Position numbers and translations under genes: made by a program
The notes under the pieces: model-generated
The model's input: only the letters and a program-made list of their open reading frames with translations
Told to the model about the DNA's origin: nothing
Databases searched by the model: none
In this document: positions 1 to 9,353 of the stretch, piece by piece
Layout: every line of letters starts with the position of its first letter
Numbering within the stretch: the first letter of the stretch is position 1
NCBI GenBank assembly: GCA_003612395.1
Contig: RAYQ01000017.1
Span: forward strand, 59,198-123,197
DNA length: 64,000 nt
Direction of reading: 5' to 3'
DNA from: Parablautia intestinalis
GTDB lineage: Bacteria; Bacillota; Clostridia; Lachnospirales; Lachnospiraceae

Positions 1-699
1 GAAGCGTTTCCGGAGGCAATGCTGTATACTTTTGAGGATAGGCCCGAACCGGAAAAAATACAAAAATCTTTGGATTGGGCGGATGTAGTGGTAGCAGGAC
101 CGGGGCTTTCAACGGGTGATATTTCAGGAGAGCTGATGGAATACCTGTTAAAGGATAAGAGATGCCCTATGGTAATAGATGCAGACGGACTTAACCTGCT
201 TGCCGCCAGAAGGGAGCTTTTCCGGTTGGCAAAAGAGCGGGGAGGGAAGAAACTCATTATCACACCTCATCCCGGAGAGCTTGTGCGTCTTCTTAAAACG
301 GACAGGGAGGAATACGGCACAGACAGAGAGAAGCTTGTTTCAGAGCTGGCCGGGGAGCTTTGCTGTGTTGTGGCGGCAAAGGATGCTGCGACACTGGTGG
401 TGGAAGCCGGCAGAGAGGAAATTTATATAAATACATCGGGGAATGACGGTATGGCCACGGCGGGAAGCGGAGATGTGCTTGCAGGCATAACCGGAGGACT
501 TCTTGCCCAGGGGATGGATAGCTTTAGGTGTGCATGTCTTTCAGTGTATCTGCACGGACTTGCAGGGGAAGAGGCATCTGCCGGGAAGGGACGTTACGGC
601 ATGACTGCGTCAGATATTGTGGAAGCAATTCCCACTGTGATGACGCTAAGAGATGAAGATTTTCTAAGATGTCAAAAAACGCCATCTAAGAAAATCTAG
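1..699 (+). CDS. nnrD: ADP/ATP-dependent NAD(P)H-hydrate dehydratase, 5'-truncated by window edge
   Basis: The reading frame is open from base 1 and ends at 699, so the start lies outside the window. The visible part is the YjeF C-terminal, carbohydrate-kinase-like domain. This family dehydrates the S-form of damaged NADHX/NADPHX using a nucleoside phosphate. Diagnostic segments are ITPHPGEL (near base 260) and the nucleotide-binding GMATAGSGDVLAG (near 450-485). The upstream part could be the YjeF N-terminal epimerase domain, as in bifunctional Nnr proteins, but this cannot be seen. alr follows after 94 bases on the same strand, probably co-transcribed; nnr-alr-mazF order is common in Firmicutes. 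Confidence 0.88.
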   Translation, partial: EAFPEAMLYTFEDRPEPEKIQKSLDWADVVVAGPGLSTGDISGELMEYLLKDKRCPMVIDADGLNLLAARRELFRLAKERGGKKLIITPHPGELVRLLKTDREEYGTDREKLVSELAGELCCVVAAKDAATLVVEAGREEIYINTSGNDGMATAGSGDVLAGITGGLLAQGMDSFRCACLSVYLHGLAGEEASAGKGRYGMTASDIVEAIPTVMTLRDEDFLRCQKTPSKKI

Positions 700-793
700 A
701 TCATCTCTGGAAGAACCGCAAAACGATTCTTCTGAATAGTTCATGTATTGTTTGTGTGCAAGGCGGCATGGTCAAGGAGGAACTGACAGCAAA

Positions 794-1969
794 ATGATAG
801 ATAAATTTCAGAGAATTTGGGCAGAAGTTGATTTGGATGCCATCAGGCATAACGCAGAAAATATGATGGCTAATCTTACACAGGGGACAAAGATGATGGC
901 AGTTATTAAGGCGGACGGCTATGGACACGGGGCAGTGCCTGTTGCACAGGAGTTAGAGCCTTTAGAGAAAATAGCGGGCTTTGCAGTGGCCACAGCAGAG
1001 GAAGGCTTTGAACTTAGGGATGCCGGAATCCAAAAGCCGATTCTGGTGCTGGGCTATACTTTTCCCTACAGCTATGAAAGAATGATTCGGGAAGAAATCA
1101 GGTTTACATTGTTCCGCTGTGATACTTTAAAGGAGCTCTCCGAAATGAGTATGGCTCTGGAAGATAAGGGCATTTACAAAAATGCCATAGTACACATCAA
1201 GGCAGATACGGGAATGAGCCGTATCGGGATAAGACCGGACGGGGAAGGCTTAAGTTTTGTGAAGGAAGCTCTTAAGACAGAGGGCATTTTGGTGGAGGGT
1301 ATTTTTACCCATATGGCAAGGGCAGATGAGGCGGATAAATCGGCTGCCAAAAAGCAGATTGCCATATTTGAAGACTTTTTACGGCGGACAGAGGCAGAAA
1401 CAGGCCGGAGAATACCTGTCAGGCACTGCGCCAACAGCGCCGGTATTTTGGAACTTCCGGAGGCTTTTTTTGATATGGTAAGGGCGGGAATTGCTCTTTA
1501 CGGATTATGGCCCTCCGGTGAGATGAGGCGGGATGGTCTGGAGCTTACGCCGGCTCTTTCCCTGTATAGTACTATCGTGTACGTAAAGGAGATCGGGCCG
1601 GGCACAGAGGTCAGTTATGGGGGAACTTTCACAGCCGGAAAGAGGATGAGAATAGCAACTGTACCGGTTGGCTATGCAGACGGATATCCCAGAGGGCTTT
1701 CCGGGAAAGGATACGTGCTGGTGTGTGGGAAAAGAGCGCCTATATTGGGAAGGGTGTGCATGGACCAGTTTATGATTGACGTGACTGATATTCCAAAAGC
1801 TTTTGAGGGTGAGAAGGTTACGCTTATCGGCAGGGATACAGGGGAACAGATTACCATGGAGCTTTTGGGCGATTTGTCAGGCAGATTTCATTATGAGTTT
1901 GCCTGCGATATAGGAAAACGCGTGCCAAGGATCTATATAAAAGAAGGAAAGGCTTCTGTGTGCCAGTGA
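794..1969 (+). CDS. alr: Alanine racemase
   Basis: 391 residues, normal for the family. This PLP-dependent enzyme interconverts L- and D-alanine to supply D-Ala for peptidoglycan. The PLP-binding lysine is K39 in MAVIKADGYGHG. The barrel segments DTGMSRIG and HCANSAG and the C-terminal GYADGYPRG and GRVCMDQFMIDVT motifs are all present. The frame stays open to an ATG at 743, but the start at 794 gives the canonical N-terminus (RIWAEVDLDAIRHN) and has AAGGAGG about 13 bases upstream. It lies between nnrD and mazF, the usual alr neighbourhood in Firmicutes. Confidence 0.96.
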   Translation: MIDKFQRIWAEVDLDAIRHNAENMMANLTQGTKMMAVIKADGYGHGAVPVAQELEPLEKIAGFAVATAEEGFELRDAGIQKPILVLGYTFPYSYERMIREEIRFTLFRCDTLKELSEMSMALEDKGIYKNAIVHIKADTGMSRIGIRPDGEGLSFVKEALKTEGILVEGIFTHMARADEADKSAAKKQIAIFEDFLRRTEAETGRRIPVRHCANSAGILELPEAFFDMVRAGIALYGLWPSGEMRRDGLELTPALSLYSTIVYVKEIGPGTEVSYGGTFTAGKRMRIATVPVGYADGYPRGLSGKGYVLVCGKRAPILGRVCMDQFMIDVTDIPKAFEGEKVTLIGRDTGEQITMELLGDLSGRFHYEFACDIGKRVPRIYIKEGKASVCQ

Positions 1970-2074
1970 CGGCTGCCGGTATTTTTAACTGCCGTCTGAA
2001 TACCTTCTGACAATACGGTTATACTACTTGATAGAAAAAAGAAAAATCCTATTGGAATGAAGGGTGTGTGAAAA

Positions 2075-2416
2075 GTGAAACGAGGGGATATTTATTATGC
2101 TGATTTACGCCCGGTAGTTGGTTCGGAACAGGGCGGAGTAAGGCCGGTGCTGATTATACAAAATGATGTGGGAAACAGACACAGTCCAACGGTTATCTGT
2201 GCGGCAATCACTTCCAAGCTAAATAAGGCAAAGCTGCCTACCCATATTGAACTTAGCGCGGGAAAATATGATATGGTAAAGGATTCGGTGATACTGCTTG
2301 AACAGCTCCGGACGATAGACAAAAAGCGGCTGAAGGATAAGGTGTGCCATTTGGACGAAGACATTATGGGGCAGGTAAACCACGGGCTTATGATCAGCCT
2401 GGAACTGGTTACATAG
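2075..2416 (+). CDS. mazF: MazF/PemK-type endoribonuclease toxin (EndoA-like), GTG start
   Basis: 113 residues beginning at GTG, read [29 protein letters not shown]. It has the typical MazF features: GDIY start, GGVRPVLI loop with the conserved Arg, [10 protein letters not shown] with the conserved Thr, and the C-terminal [12 protein letters not shown]. MazF toxins cleave single-stranded mRNA at short motifs. In Bacillus the antitoxin gene lies directly upstream of the toxin, between it and alr. Here only 105 bases separate alr and mazF and no antitoxin frame fits. Annotated as a solitary toxin homologue; in vivo toxicity is not implied. Confidence 0.92.
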   Translation: MKRGDIYYADLRPVVGSEQGGVRPVLIIQNDVGNRHSPTVICAAITSKLNKAKLPTHIELSAGKYDMVKDSVILLEQLRTIDKKRLKDKVCHLDEDIMGQVNHGLMISLELVT

Positions 2417-2544
2417 GAAAGCCATAGGAAAGATGGCGCATCCGGCTCTTGACGGAAGGGATGGGAAATGATATAGTTTATTTTGAAAATTTATGCATTT
2501 TGCATCTTAAAAATTATGTACTCTGAAAAAAAGGAGATGGGGAA

Positions 2545-3966
2545 ATGGATGATGGCGGGCCTACGGCCAGTTATATTATTTTTTTTGTTTTATTGCTAAT
2601 TGATATGCTCTTTTATGGATTTGGCGCGGCGGTCAGGGAGTTGTCTGCCAAGGAGCTGTCCGAGGAATTTAAGGATACAAAAAATAAAAAAGCAAAGCGG
2701 CTGTATACAATTGCTGTGAATCCTGAGCAGTATATCAGCACGGTCCAGCTGGTTGTGACCTTGATTAATCTGGTGATGGGCGGATTTTTCCTGCGGGTTT
2801 TCAGCAGGGCAGCAGGGAACCTGATCGAAAAAGGCATACTGGATAATGTGACGGATATGGCGATGCCTCCCGGAATTCTTTCGGTGGTGGCACTGATTCT
2901 TTCAGGGGCGGTGCTTTTATACATATTGTTGACTTTTGGGGTGCTTATTCCCAAAAGACTGGGAACAAGGTATGCTTCTAAATGGGCTTATGCCTGCATC
3001 AATCCCATCTACTATATTACAAAGATAGTCAGTCCGGTAACAGGTCTTGTAGCGGTAACAGCCAAAGGGGTTTTGCGGATTTTTGGCATTCGCTGTGAAG
3101 AAGATACGGAGGATGTGACAGAGGAAGAAATCATATCCATGGTTAACGAAGGGCACGAGCAGGGAGTGCTTCTGGCCACGGAGGCGGAAATGATCACCAA
3201 TATTTTCGAACTGGGCGATAAGGAAGCCAAGGACATTATGACCCACAGGACCAATGTCCTTGCCATTGACCGGAACATGCCGCTGGAAGAGGCTCTTGAT
3301 TACATGCTCAGTGAGAGTAAAAGCCGTTTTCCGGTGTATGAGGAAAACATAGACCATATTGTAGGTATTCTTCATTTGAGGGATGCCATGCGTTTCCACA
3401 GAGAAATGGAAAACATGGCGGTGCCTGTAGGCGATATAGAGGGTCTGGTACGGGATGCCATTTTTGTACCTGAAACGAAAAATATTGACGTACTGTTTCA
3501 GAATATGCAGCACACCAAGAGCCAAATGGTTATTGTGGTGGATGAATATGGTCAGACTTCAGGGCTTGTGGCCATGGAGGATATTTTAGAGGAAATCGTT
3601 GGCAATATCATGGATGAGTATGATGAGGAAGAAGAACACATTGAGGAAACAGGAAATGCGGATGAGTATATTATAGAAGGTATAACGCCGCTGGAAGAGC
3701 TGGAGGAAAGATTCCATATTTCCTTTAAGGAGGATGCTTTTGAAACCTTAAACGGCTTTATGATTTCCAAAATGGACAAAATTCCTGAGGAAGATGAAGA
3801 ATTTTCCATTGATGTGGACGGTTACTGCTTTAAGATTTTACAGGTAAAAAACAGAATGATACAAAGTGTTCTTGTAACCAAGGTGGTAAAGGAGTCTGAG
3901 CCATGTGCCGCTGAAGAAGAAACTGAAAACAGGCAGGATAAACCTGATAAGAAAGAAAAAGATTAA
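2545..3966 (+). CDS. CNNM/CorC-HlyC family membrane protein with CBS pair
   Basis: 473 residues. Order of domains: CNNM/DUF21 membrane region with about four hydrophobic segments in residues 1-155, a CBS-domain pair (about 205-325, starting at AKDIMTHRTNVLAIDR), and a CorC_HlyC C-terminal domain (about 345-435). The last 30 residues are charged (EEETENRQDKPDKKEKD). Family members are proposed Mg2+/Co2+ efflux proteins or regulators; older annotations say hemolysin. The start at 2545 has AAAGGAG at 2530-2536. It stands between mazF and yebC with its own spacers, and no clear promoter was identified. Confidence 0.9.
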   Translation: MDDGGPTASYIIFFVLLLIDMLFYGFGAAVRELSAKELSEEFKDTKNKKAKRLYTIAVNPEQYISTVQLVVTLINLVMGGFFLRVFSRAAGNLIEKGILDNVTDMAMPPGILSVVALILSGAVLLYILLTFGVLIPKRLGTRYASKWAYACINPIYYITKIVSPVTGLVAVTAKGVLRIFGIRCEEDTEDVTEEEIISMVNEGHEQGVLLATEAEMITNIFELGDKEAKDIMTHRTNVLAIDRNMPLEEALDYMLSESKSRFPVYEENIDHIVGILHLRDAMRFHREMENMAVPVGDIEGLVRDAIFVPETKNIDVLFQNMQHTKSQMVIVVDEYGQTSGLVAMEDILEEIVGNIMDEYDEEEEHIEETGNADEYIIEGITPLEELEERFHISFKEDAFETLNGFMISKMDKIPEEDEEFSIDVDGYCFKILQVKNRMIQSVLVTKVVKESEPCAAEEETENRQDKPDKKEKD

Positions 3967-3983
3967 CATACAGGCCGGAAACA

Positions 3984-4049
3984 TCAGATTCGCGTCAGTG
4001 CGGCGTACGCGAATCTGACAGAAGCATAAGCCGCACAGAAATGAGGGAG
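3984..4049 (+). promoter_or_regulatory. Structured leader of yebC: hairpin with loop-to-RBS pseudoknot
   Basis: A perfect 12-bp stem pairs 3984-3995 with 4007-4018 around an 11-base loop. Loop bases 3998-4004 (GTGCGGC) are exactly complementary to 4030-4036 (GCCGCAC), which end seven bases before the AGGGAG ribosome binding site (4044-4049). The last part, GCACAGAAATGAGG, resembles the ends of the serA and asd leaders. Pairing is seen directly; a regulatory role on yebC translation is inferred. Confidence 0.6.
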
Positions 4050-4051
4050 AA

Positions 4052-4780
4052 ATGTCAGGACATTCAAAATTTGCAAATATTAAACACAAAAAAGAGAAAA
4101 ACGATGCTGCAAAGGGCAAAATCTTTACCATACTTGGCAGGGAAATTGCAGTGGCGGTTAAGGAGGGCGGTCCGGACCCGGCCAATAATTCCAAGCTGGC
4201 ACAGGTAATAGCAAAGGCAAAATCCAACAATATGCCAAACGATACGATTGAGCGGGGCATTAAAAAGGCAGCGGGAGATGCGGGAAATGTAAATTACAAG
4301 TATGTTACCTATGAAGGCTACGGTCCTAACGGTATAGCAATTATTGTGGATGCGCTTACGGATAACCAGAACAGAACGGCGGCCAATGTGAGAAATGCGT
4401 TTACAAAGGGAAATGGAAATGTAGGAACGCCGGGCTGTGTGTCTTTTATGTTTGACAAAAAGGGGCAGATGATTATTGACAAGGAAGAATATGAAGGCGA
4501 TTCGGACGAGCTGATGATGATGGTTTTGGATGCAGGAGCAGAGGACTTTTCCGAGGAAGAGGACAGCTATGAGGTGCTTACGGATCCGGGCGATTTTGAT
4601 GGGGTACTGATGGCTTTGCAGGACGGGGGAATACCGTTAGTTTCTGCGGAAGTTACCATGATCCCGCAAAATTATGTGGAGCTTAAAGACGAAGCAGCGG
4701 TAAAGAGCCTGCAGAAGATTTTGGATTTACTGGATGAGGATGATGATGTGCAGGCGGTATATCATAACTGGGATGAATAA
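4052..4780 (+). CDS. yebC: YebC/PmpR-family protein
   Basis: 242 residues, the usual family length. The N-terminus MSGHSKFANIKHKKEKNDAAKG and the following NNMPNDTIERGIKKA are hallmarks of the family. The acidic C-terminus (LLDEDDDVQAVYHNW) is also typical. YebC proteins were described as DNA-binding regulators; some members have more recently been linked to translation of difficult sequences at the ribosome. The ribosome binding site lies at the end of a structured leader (3984-4049). The stop codon overlaps the start of the next gene by eight bases, implying coupling. Confidence 0.96.
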   Translation: MSGHSKFANIKHKKEKNDAAKGKIFTILGREIAVAVKEGGPDPANNSKLAQVIAKAKSNNMPNDTIERGIKKAAGDAGNVNYKYVTYEGYGPNGIAIIVDALTDNQNRTAANVRNAFTKGNGNVGTPGCVSFMFDKKGQMIIDKEEYEGDSDELMMMVLDAGAEDFSEEEDSYEVLTDPGDFDGVLMALQDGGIPLVSAEVTMIPQNYVELKDEAAVKSLQKILDLLDEDDDVQAVYHNWDE

Positions 4781-5531
4781 GGCAGGAAAATGGCTGCTTA
4801 ATCTGTTTTGGGTCTGCGTCATTGGCGGCAGCAGGATATTGTATTTTTTGAACGCAGGAAAAACAGCTGCAGATACATATGGATATTTTGAACTGGCAGT
4901 AAAAAGGGCCTGGGAAAGCGGGCAAGGCCCCCGGGCAGGACTTAATGATGTTTATGTATGGACTCTTTCCTGGCTTTTACGGCTTATGGGAAACCGGATT
5001 GAACTCGTAGGCGTTTATCAGCTGGTGATTCAGATCCTGTGGCTGGTTTTATTATTTGCAGGTGTAAGTATGTTGCTTGGAAAGAAGGCAGGATTTTTGC
5101 TCAGCGGTGCTTTGCTTATTCTGCCATGGGTTATGCGCACTATTTTTGTGATATCGCCTGAAAATTATTATATGCTGCATTTTTCGCTTTTTCTTGTGAT
5201 TTTGGGTATTGCGGCCGGTAAGAAAAAGAATACGGTCATAGCAGCAGGAAGAGGCATGGCAGAAAACAATTTGGAGGAAGATACCATAAAAACCCGGAAT
5301 AAAATGACAGACACAAAAGAAGAAAAAACAGCAAAAGAACAGGCACAGCAGCCATCGGAAGAAGAGGAAGAAGGCTATGTGATTACAAAGGACGGAAGAA
5401 AAGTAAAGCTGTTTGACAGCCCGCTTCCGCTTCCGCCAAAGCATGTGAAGAAAAGCATGGGATTTGACTTTAATGGTCTGAAGGATGATTTCGATTATCA
5501 GGTGGAAGGCAAAGACGAATTCGATGTCTGA
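4773..5531 (+). CDS. Conserved-looking membrane protein of unknown function
   Basis: 252 residues from the ATG at 4773, which overlaps the yebC stop; an upstream in-frame ATG at 4734 lies deep inside yebC and is less likely. Hydrophobic segments are near residues 7-24, 74-95, 99-118 and 128-146. After these comes a charged linker rich in E and K and a conserved-looking tail (ITKDGRKVKLFDSPLPLPPKH and DFNGLKDDFDYQ). The N-terminal half loosely resembles the first helices of GT-C or PMT-like membrane glycosyltransferases, but is far too short for a complete enzyme. I do not recognise the family. A strong terminator follows at 5561. Confidence 0.7.
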   Translation: MNKAGKWLLNLFWVCVIGGSRILYFLNAGKTAADTYGYFELAVKRAWESGQGPRAGLNDVYVWTLSWLLRLMGNRIELVGVYQLVIQILWLVLLFAGVSMLLGKKAGFLLSGALLILPWVMRTIFVISPENYYMLHFSLFLVILGIAAGKKKNTVIAAGRGMAENNLEEDTIKTRNKMTDTKEEKTAKEQAQQPSEEEEEGYVITKDGRKVKLFDSPLPLPPKHVKKSMGFDFNGLKDDFDYQVEGKDEFDV

Positions 5532-5560
5532 ATAAAAATAAAAAGAAGTAATATACTAAG

Positions 5561-5587
5561 AAGGACTGTTTCACAGTCCTTTTTTTA
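5561..5587 (+). terminator. Rho-independent terminator of the yebC operon
   Basis: AAGGACTG (5561-5568), a five-base loop and CAGTCCTT (5574-5581) form a perfect 8-bp stem followed by a T-run. Confidence 0.93.
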
Positions 5588-5618
5588 TTCAGTAAGCTGG
5601 CTCGCGCAGCGTGCGCCC
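5588..5618 (+). repeat. Degenerate copy of the ~36-bp hairpin repeat
   Basis: AGTAAGCTGGCTCGCGCAGCG resembles the left half of the intergenic repeat (consensus AATAAGCTGGC-CGC-AA-GCG). The right half has diverged into a GC-rich stretch. It lies directly after the terminator. Weak assignment. Confidence 0.35.
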
Positions 5619-5695
5619 CGAGCGGCGGGTAGTGGAGAAGGTCGTTCCCCTGCCTGATTAAATAAGCTGACTATATTTTGAAAGGAGCTTGGTAT

Positions 5696-6388
5696 ATGTC
5701 AGGAAAAAAGATAGATGAAGAAAAGCACAGAGACGATCGAATAGAACAAACCGGGCAGGTCACCCTTGATAAAAATGGCAAATCTCACAGTATTCATTTG
5801 ATTTCTGTGATCGGTGAGGTGGAAGGGCATGATAACTTAAGCAATAATTCAAAGACAACAAAGTATGAGCATATTCTTCCTGAGCTTGCAGCTATTGAGG
5901 ACAGCAAGGATATAGACGGTGTCCTGATTTTATTAAATACCATGGGAGGAGATGTGGAGGCAGGGCTGGCCATTGCGGAGATGATAGCATCCTTAAGTAA
6001 GCCCACGGTATCCCTTGTACTGGGAGGAAGTCATTCTATCGGAGTACCGATTGCTGTCAGCACGGATTATTCTTATATTGTACCCACCGGAACAATGGTG
6101 ATTCATCCTGTGAGAATGAATGGCATGGTGATTGGGGTGCCGCAGACCTTTGATTACTTCAGGCAGATTCAAAACAGGATAACCGGATTTGTATGCAGTC
6201 ATTGCAGAATTACAAAAGCCAGGTTGGAGGAGCTGATGATGGAGACAGGTGTCCTTACAAAGGATGTGGGAACAATTCTGGTGGGCGAAGAGGCTGTTTG
6301 CGAAGGGATCATAAATGCAACCGGAGGGATTAAAGAAGCCATGGAGAAGCTGCATACATTAATTGGAAAGAATAAGAAAAACAAGTAA
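5696..6388 (+). CDS. tepA: ClpP-like serine protease of the TepA/YmfB type
   Basis: 230 residues from the ATG at 5696, which has AAAGGAG at 5681-5687; an earlier in-frame ATG at 5678 precedes this site and is rejected. The protein has the ClpP/crotonase-like fold core: GGDVEAGLAIAEMI, the nucleophile region LGGSHSIGVPIAV with probable catalytic S114, and the histidine segment MVIHPVRM (H137). In B. subtilis the homologue tepA (ymfB) lies directly before spoIIIE, as here. TepA was originally linked to protein translocation; its substrates are not clear. A cytosolic protease processing membrane or spore proteins is plausible. Confidence 0.88.
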   Translation: MSGKKIDEEKHRDDRIEQTGQVTLDKNGKSHSIHLISVIGEVEGHDNLSNNSKTTKYEHILPELAAIEDSKDIDGVLILLNTMGGDVEAGLAIAEMIASLSKPTVSLVLGGSHSIGVPIAVSTDYSYIVPTGTMVIHPVRMNGMVIGVPQTFDYFRQIQNRITGFVCSHCRITKARLEELMMETGVLTKDVGTILVGEEAVCEGIINATGGIKEAMEKLHTLIGKNKKNK

Positions 6389-6443
6389 AATATCAACAAA
6401 ACAATTATTTAAAAAAATATTTTGAAACGAAAAAATGTTTGTG

Positions 6444-6472
6444 GTGACAAGATTTGAGGAAGATGCTATACT
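6444..6472 (+). promoter_or_regulatory. Sigma-A-type promoter for ftsK/spoIIIE
   Basis: -35 GTGACA (6444-6449), 17-base spacer, -10 TATACT (6467-6472), in an AT-rich stretch after the tepA stop. Confidence 0.7.
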
Positions 6473-6488
6473 ATATAAGATTTTTATT

Positions 6489-6525
6489 ACAATAAGACGA
6501 CTCGCGAAGCGTGTCGGCGTTTGTT
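6489..6525 (+). repeat. ~36-bp intergenic hairpin repeat, copy in the ftsK leader
   Basis: Begins ACAATAAG and ends GCGTTTGTT. The core pairs CGAC with GTCG and CGC with GCG around a GAA loop. It lies between the promoter and the ftsK start, so it would be transcribed as part of the leader. Other copies keep the fold with different stem bases. Confidence 0.7.
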
Positions 6526-6548
6526 AAGATTAAGGGTGGCTGATTGGT

Positions 6549-9323
6549 ATGGCACAGACAAGGAAAAGCAGCTCAGGCAGTAGGAAAAAGAGCTCAAAGA
6601 GCAGGTCTTCCAAAGCAAGGACAACAAACACAGGAAACAACAGAAAAGCGGAGCCTATGGATGTGGCCCTTCGGAATGAAATCGTTTTGATTGTACTGTT
6701 TGCAGCGGCCATATTCTTATTTTTATGTAATTTTGGCATAGTGGGAGTGATGGGGAACACGGTCAGCGATGTTCAATTTGGAATTTTTGGTCTGACGGCT
6801 TACGTGATGCCGCCTGCAATCTTTTTTATGATTGCATTTGGTATGGTAAACAGCGGCAGCTCAATAGCAGCCCGCAAGCTGGTGGCAGGAGTTGTGGTGT
6901 TGCTTTTGCTGGGAATTGTGTTTGAGCTTTTTACAGGAGCGCCAGAGGCTGCTACAGAGTATCAGATAGGAGAGATTTATAAAAGGTGCGGCAGTACTCA
7001 TAGCGGGGGCGGCGTGTTAGCCGGTTCCCTCGCTTATTTCTGTTACCATTTTCTGGGGCTTGCAGGGACAATCCTTATTTTAGTTGTGGCAGCAATTATT
7101 TCTATAGTGGTTTTGACGGATAAATCTTTTGTGTCGGGGGTGAAATCCGGAAGCAGAAAAGTTTATGAGCGTTCCGCGGAAGATGCGGCTTACCGCAGGG
7201 AGCGGGCAAAGGAGCGCAGAGCGCAGCAGGAGGAAGAAAGAGCGCGCAGAGAAGAAGAAAAACGGATCCGGGCCGAGGAACGTGAAAATGAGAAAATTCT
7301 GCGCATGGATAAAAAGGTAAGCGGTGTGATGATAGATACATCCCTTACGGCAAAAGAAGAATGGACCAGGGAAAGAGACGATATTCATGAGATCAATCTG
7401 ACAGATTTTGAAGAGCAGATGGAAGAAGTGACCGGCCGGACCCCGGAAGAAAATGAGGAATCTGCCCTGGATAACCAGAGTACCTTTCAATTTGATAAAA
7501 TCCGGATTAATGGCGCTTATACAGAGGAATATGAGGACGGATATGATGAGCTTTCGGAGATAACGGAGCTGTTTGCGTCACAGGAGGATAAAGGCCCTGT
7601 CTATAAAAAGAATGTACCTGATGAACGTGTTTTTGAAGATTATTCTATGGGCAGCAGAGACGAATACGCACATGAACCTGAGAATATTTCCGGACAGGAG
7701 GCGGCTAAAGCAGGGGGAAAGAAGGCCTGGGAGGAAGGCTTTGCAAAGGAAAAGCCTTCCGCTGAAATGCCCTTTGCGGCCGGCAGCACAGGGGATGAGC
7801 AGTGCAATGCCGCAAAAAATTTACGGATGTCCGAAAAAAAGCCTGTTCCTAAGAAATACATATTCCCTCCCCTTAGTAAGCTGGTAAAGGGAAAAGAAAA
7901 GGGCGGCGATTCCACAAAAGAATTAAAGGAAACAGCGTTAAGGCTTCAGCAGACCTTGCAGACCTTTGGTGTGCGTGTTACAATCACGGATATCAGTCAG
8001 GGACCCTCCGTCACCAGATTTGAGTTACAGCCGGAGCAGGGGGTTAAGGTTAGCAAGATAGTAGGTCTTTCTGATGATATTAAGTTGAATCTGGCTGCTA
8101 CGGATATTCGGATTGAAGCGCCGATTCCAGGGAAAGCCGCTGTGGGAATTGAGGTGCCCAATAAGGAAAATATGATGGTGGCCCTGCGGGATTTGCTGGA
8201 GAGCAAGGAGTTTCAGGGGTTTCCTTCCAAGCTTGCCTTTGCGGTAGGTAAGGACATTGGCGGCAAGGTGGTGGTGGCAGATATTGCCAAAATGCCCCAT
8301 ATGCTTATTGCCGGTGCCACCGGTTCAGGTAAATCGGTATGCATTAATACATTGATCATGAGTATCCTGTATAAAGCCCATCCTGATGATGTAAAGCTTA
8401 TTATGGTTGACCCTAAGGTAGTGGAGCTCAGTGTCTATAATGGTATCCCCCACCTTCTTATTCCGGTGGTGACAGATCCCAAGAAGGCTTCCTCCGCGCT
8501 GCAGTGGAGTGTGGCGGAGATGAATGACAGATACCAGAAGTTTGCAGATTTTAATGTAAGGGATTTAAAGGGCTACAACAAAAAGATAGAAACCATGCAG
8601 GAGAAGGGGGAGGCGGGAGATTTAAAGAAGCTTCCTCAGATTGTGATTATTGTGGATGAGCTTGCGGACCTTATGATGGTTTGTCCCGGAGAGGTGGAGG
8701 AGTCTATCTGCCGTCTGGCCCAGCTTGCAAGGGCGGCGGGGCTTCACCTGATCATTGCAACCCAGAGGCCCTCCGTAGATGTCATTACGGGACTTATCAA
8801 GGCCAACATGCCAAGCCGGGTGGCTTTTAGCGTTTCAAGCGGGGTGGATTCCCGTACCATACTGGATATGAACGGAGCAGAAAAGCTGTTAGGCAAAGGG
8901 GATATGCTTTTTTATCCCCAGGGATACAGCAAGCCTGCCAGAGTTCAGGGGGCTTTTGTATCAGATAAGGAAGTGTCGGACGTGGTGGAGTTTCTTAAAA
9001 ACCAGACGCTTGGCAACATTTACGATACAGATGTGCAGGAGAAGATTTCCACTATTGGAAATGCGGCGGGAGGTCCGGCCGGTTCAGGAGAAGGTTCAGA
9101 GCGGGATCAGTATTTTGTGGAAGCGGCTAAATTTATTATTGAAAAGGATAAGGCATCGATTGGGATGCTGCAGCGTATGTTTAAGATTGGGTTTAACAGG
9201 GCTGCCAGAATTATGGATCAGCTCTGCGAAGCCGGCGTGGTTGGAGAAGAGGAGGGAACGAAGCCACGCAAGGTACTGATGAGTGAGGAACAGTTTGAAC
9301 GATTTATAGAAGAGACGCTGTAG
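6549..9323 (+). CDS. ftsK: DNA translocase FtsK/SpoIIIE
   Basis: 924 residues. An N-terminal basic tail is followed by four or so membrane helices (about residues 38-195) and a long charged, variable linker with coiled-coil character (about 200-440). The RecA-like motor comes next, with Walker A GATGSGKS at about 589-596 and Walker [12 protein letters not shown]. The C-terminal winged-helix gamma domain (from about 855, [31 protein letters not shown]) recognises KOPS/SRS sequences. It pumps chromosomal DNA through the division or sporulation septum. A weak GGGTGG site precedes the ATG. Its placement after tepA matches Bacillus order. Confidence 0.96.
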   Translation: MAQTRKSSSGSRKKSSKSRSSKARTTNTGNNRKAEPMDVALRNEIVLIVLFAAAIFLFLCNFGIVGVMGNTVSDVQFGIFGLTAYVMPPAIFFMIAFGMVNSGSSIAARKLVAGVVVLLLLGIVFELFTGAPEAATEYQIGEIYKRCGSTHSGGGVLAGSLAYFCYHFLGLAGTILILVVAAIISIVVLTDKSFVSGVKSGSRKVYERSAEDAAYRRERAKERRAQQEEERARREEEKRIRAEERENEKILRMDKKVSGVMIDTSLTAKEEWTRERDDIHEINLTDFEEQMEEVTGRTPEENEESALDNQSTFQFDKIRINGAYTEEYEDGYDELSEITELFASQEDKGPVYKKNVPDERVFEDYSMGSRDEYAHEPENISGQEAAKAGGKKAWEEGFAKEKPSAEMPFAAGSTGDEQCNAAKNLRMSEKKPVPKKYIFPPLSKLVKGKEKGGDSTKELKETALRLQQTLQTFGVRVTITDISQGPSVTRFELQPEQGVKVSKIVGLSDDIKLNLAATDIRIEAPIPGKAAVGIEVPNKENMMVALRDLLESKEFQGFPSKLAFAVGKDIGGKVVVADIAKMPHMLIAGATGSGKSVCINTLIMSILYKAHPDDVKLIMVDPKVVELSVYNGIPHLLIPVVTDPKKASSALQWSVAEMNDRYQKFADFNVRDLKGYNKKIETMQEKGEAGDLKKLPQIVIIVDELADLMMVCPGEVEESICRLAQLARAAGLHLIIATQRPSVDVITGLIKANMPSRVAFSVSSGVDSRTILDMNGAEKLLGKGDMLFYPQGYSKPARVQGAFVSDKEVSDVVEFLKNQTLGNIYDTDVQEKISTIGNAAGGPAGSGEGSERDQYFVEAAKFIIEKDKASIGMLQRMFKIGFNRAARIMDQLCEAGVVGEEEGTKPRKVLMSEEQFERFIEETL

Positions 9324-9353
9324 TGATGGATTGCAGAAACGGAGGAAGATGAG

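Noticed and set aside
1970..2074. A MazE antitoxin between alr and mazF
   Set aside because: Only 105 bases, no start codon with an adequate open frame on either strand.
2917..3525. 202-codon open frame on the minus strand inside the CNNM/CorC gene
   Set aside because: It is antisense to a clearly coding gene, has no ribosome binding site, and its translation has no recognisable motif or normal composition.
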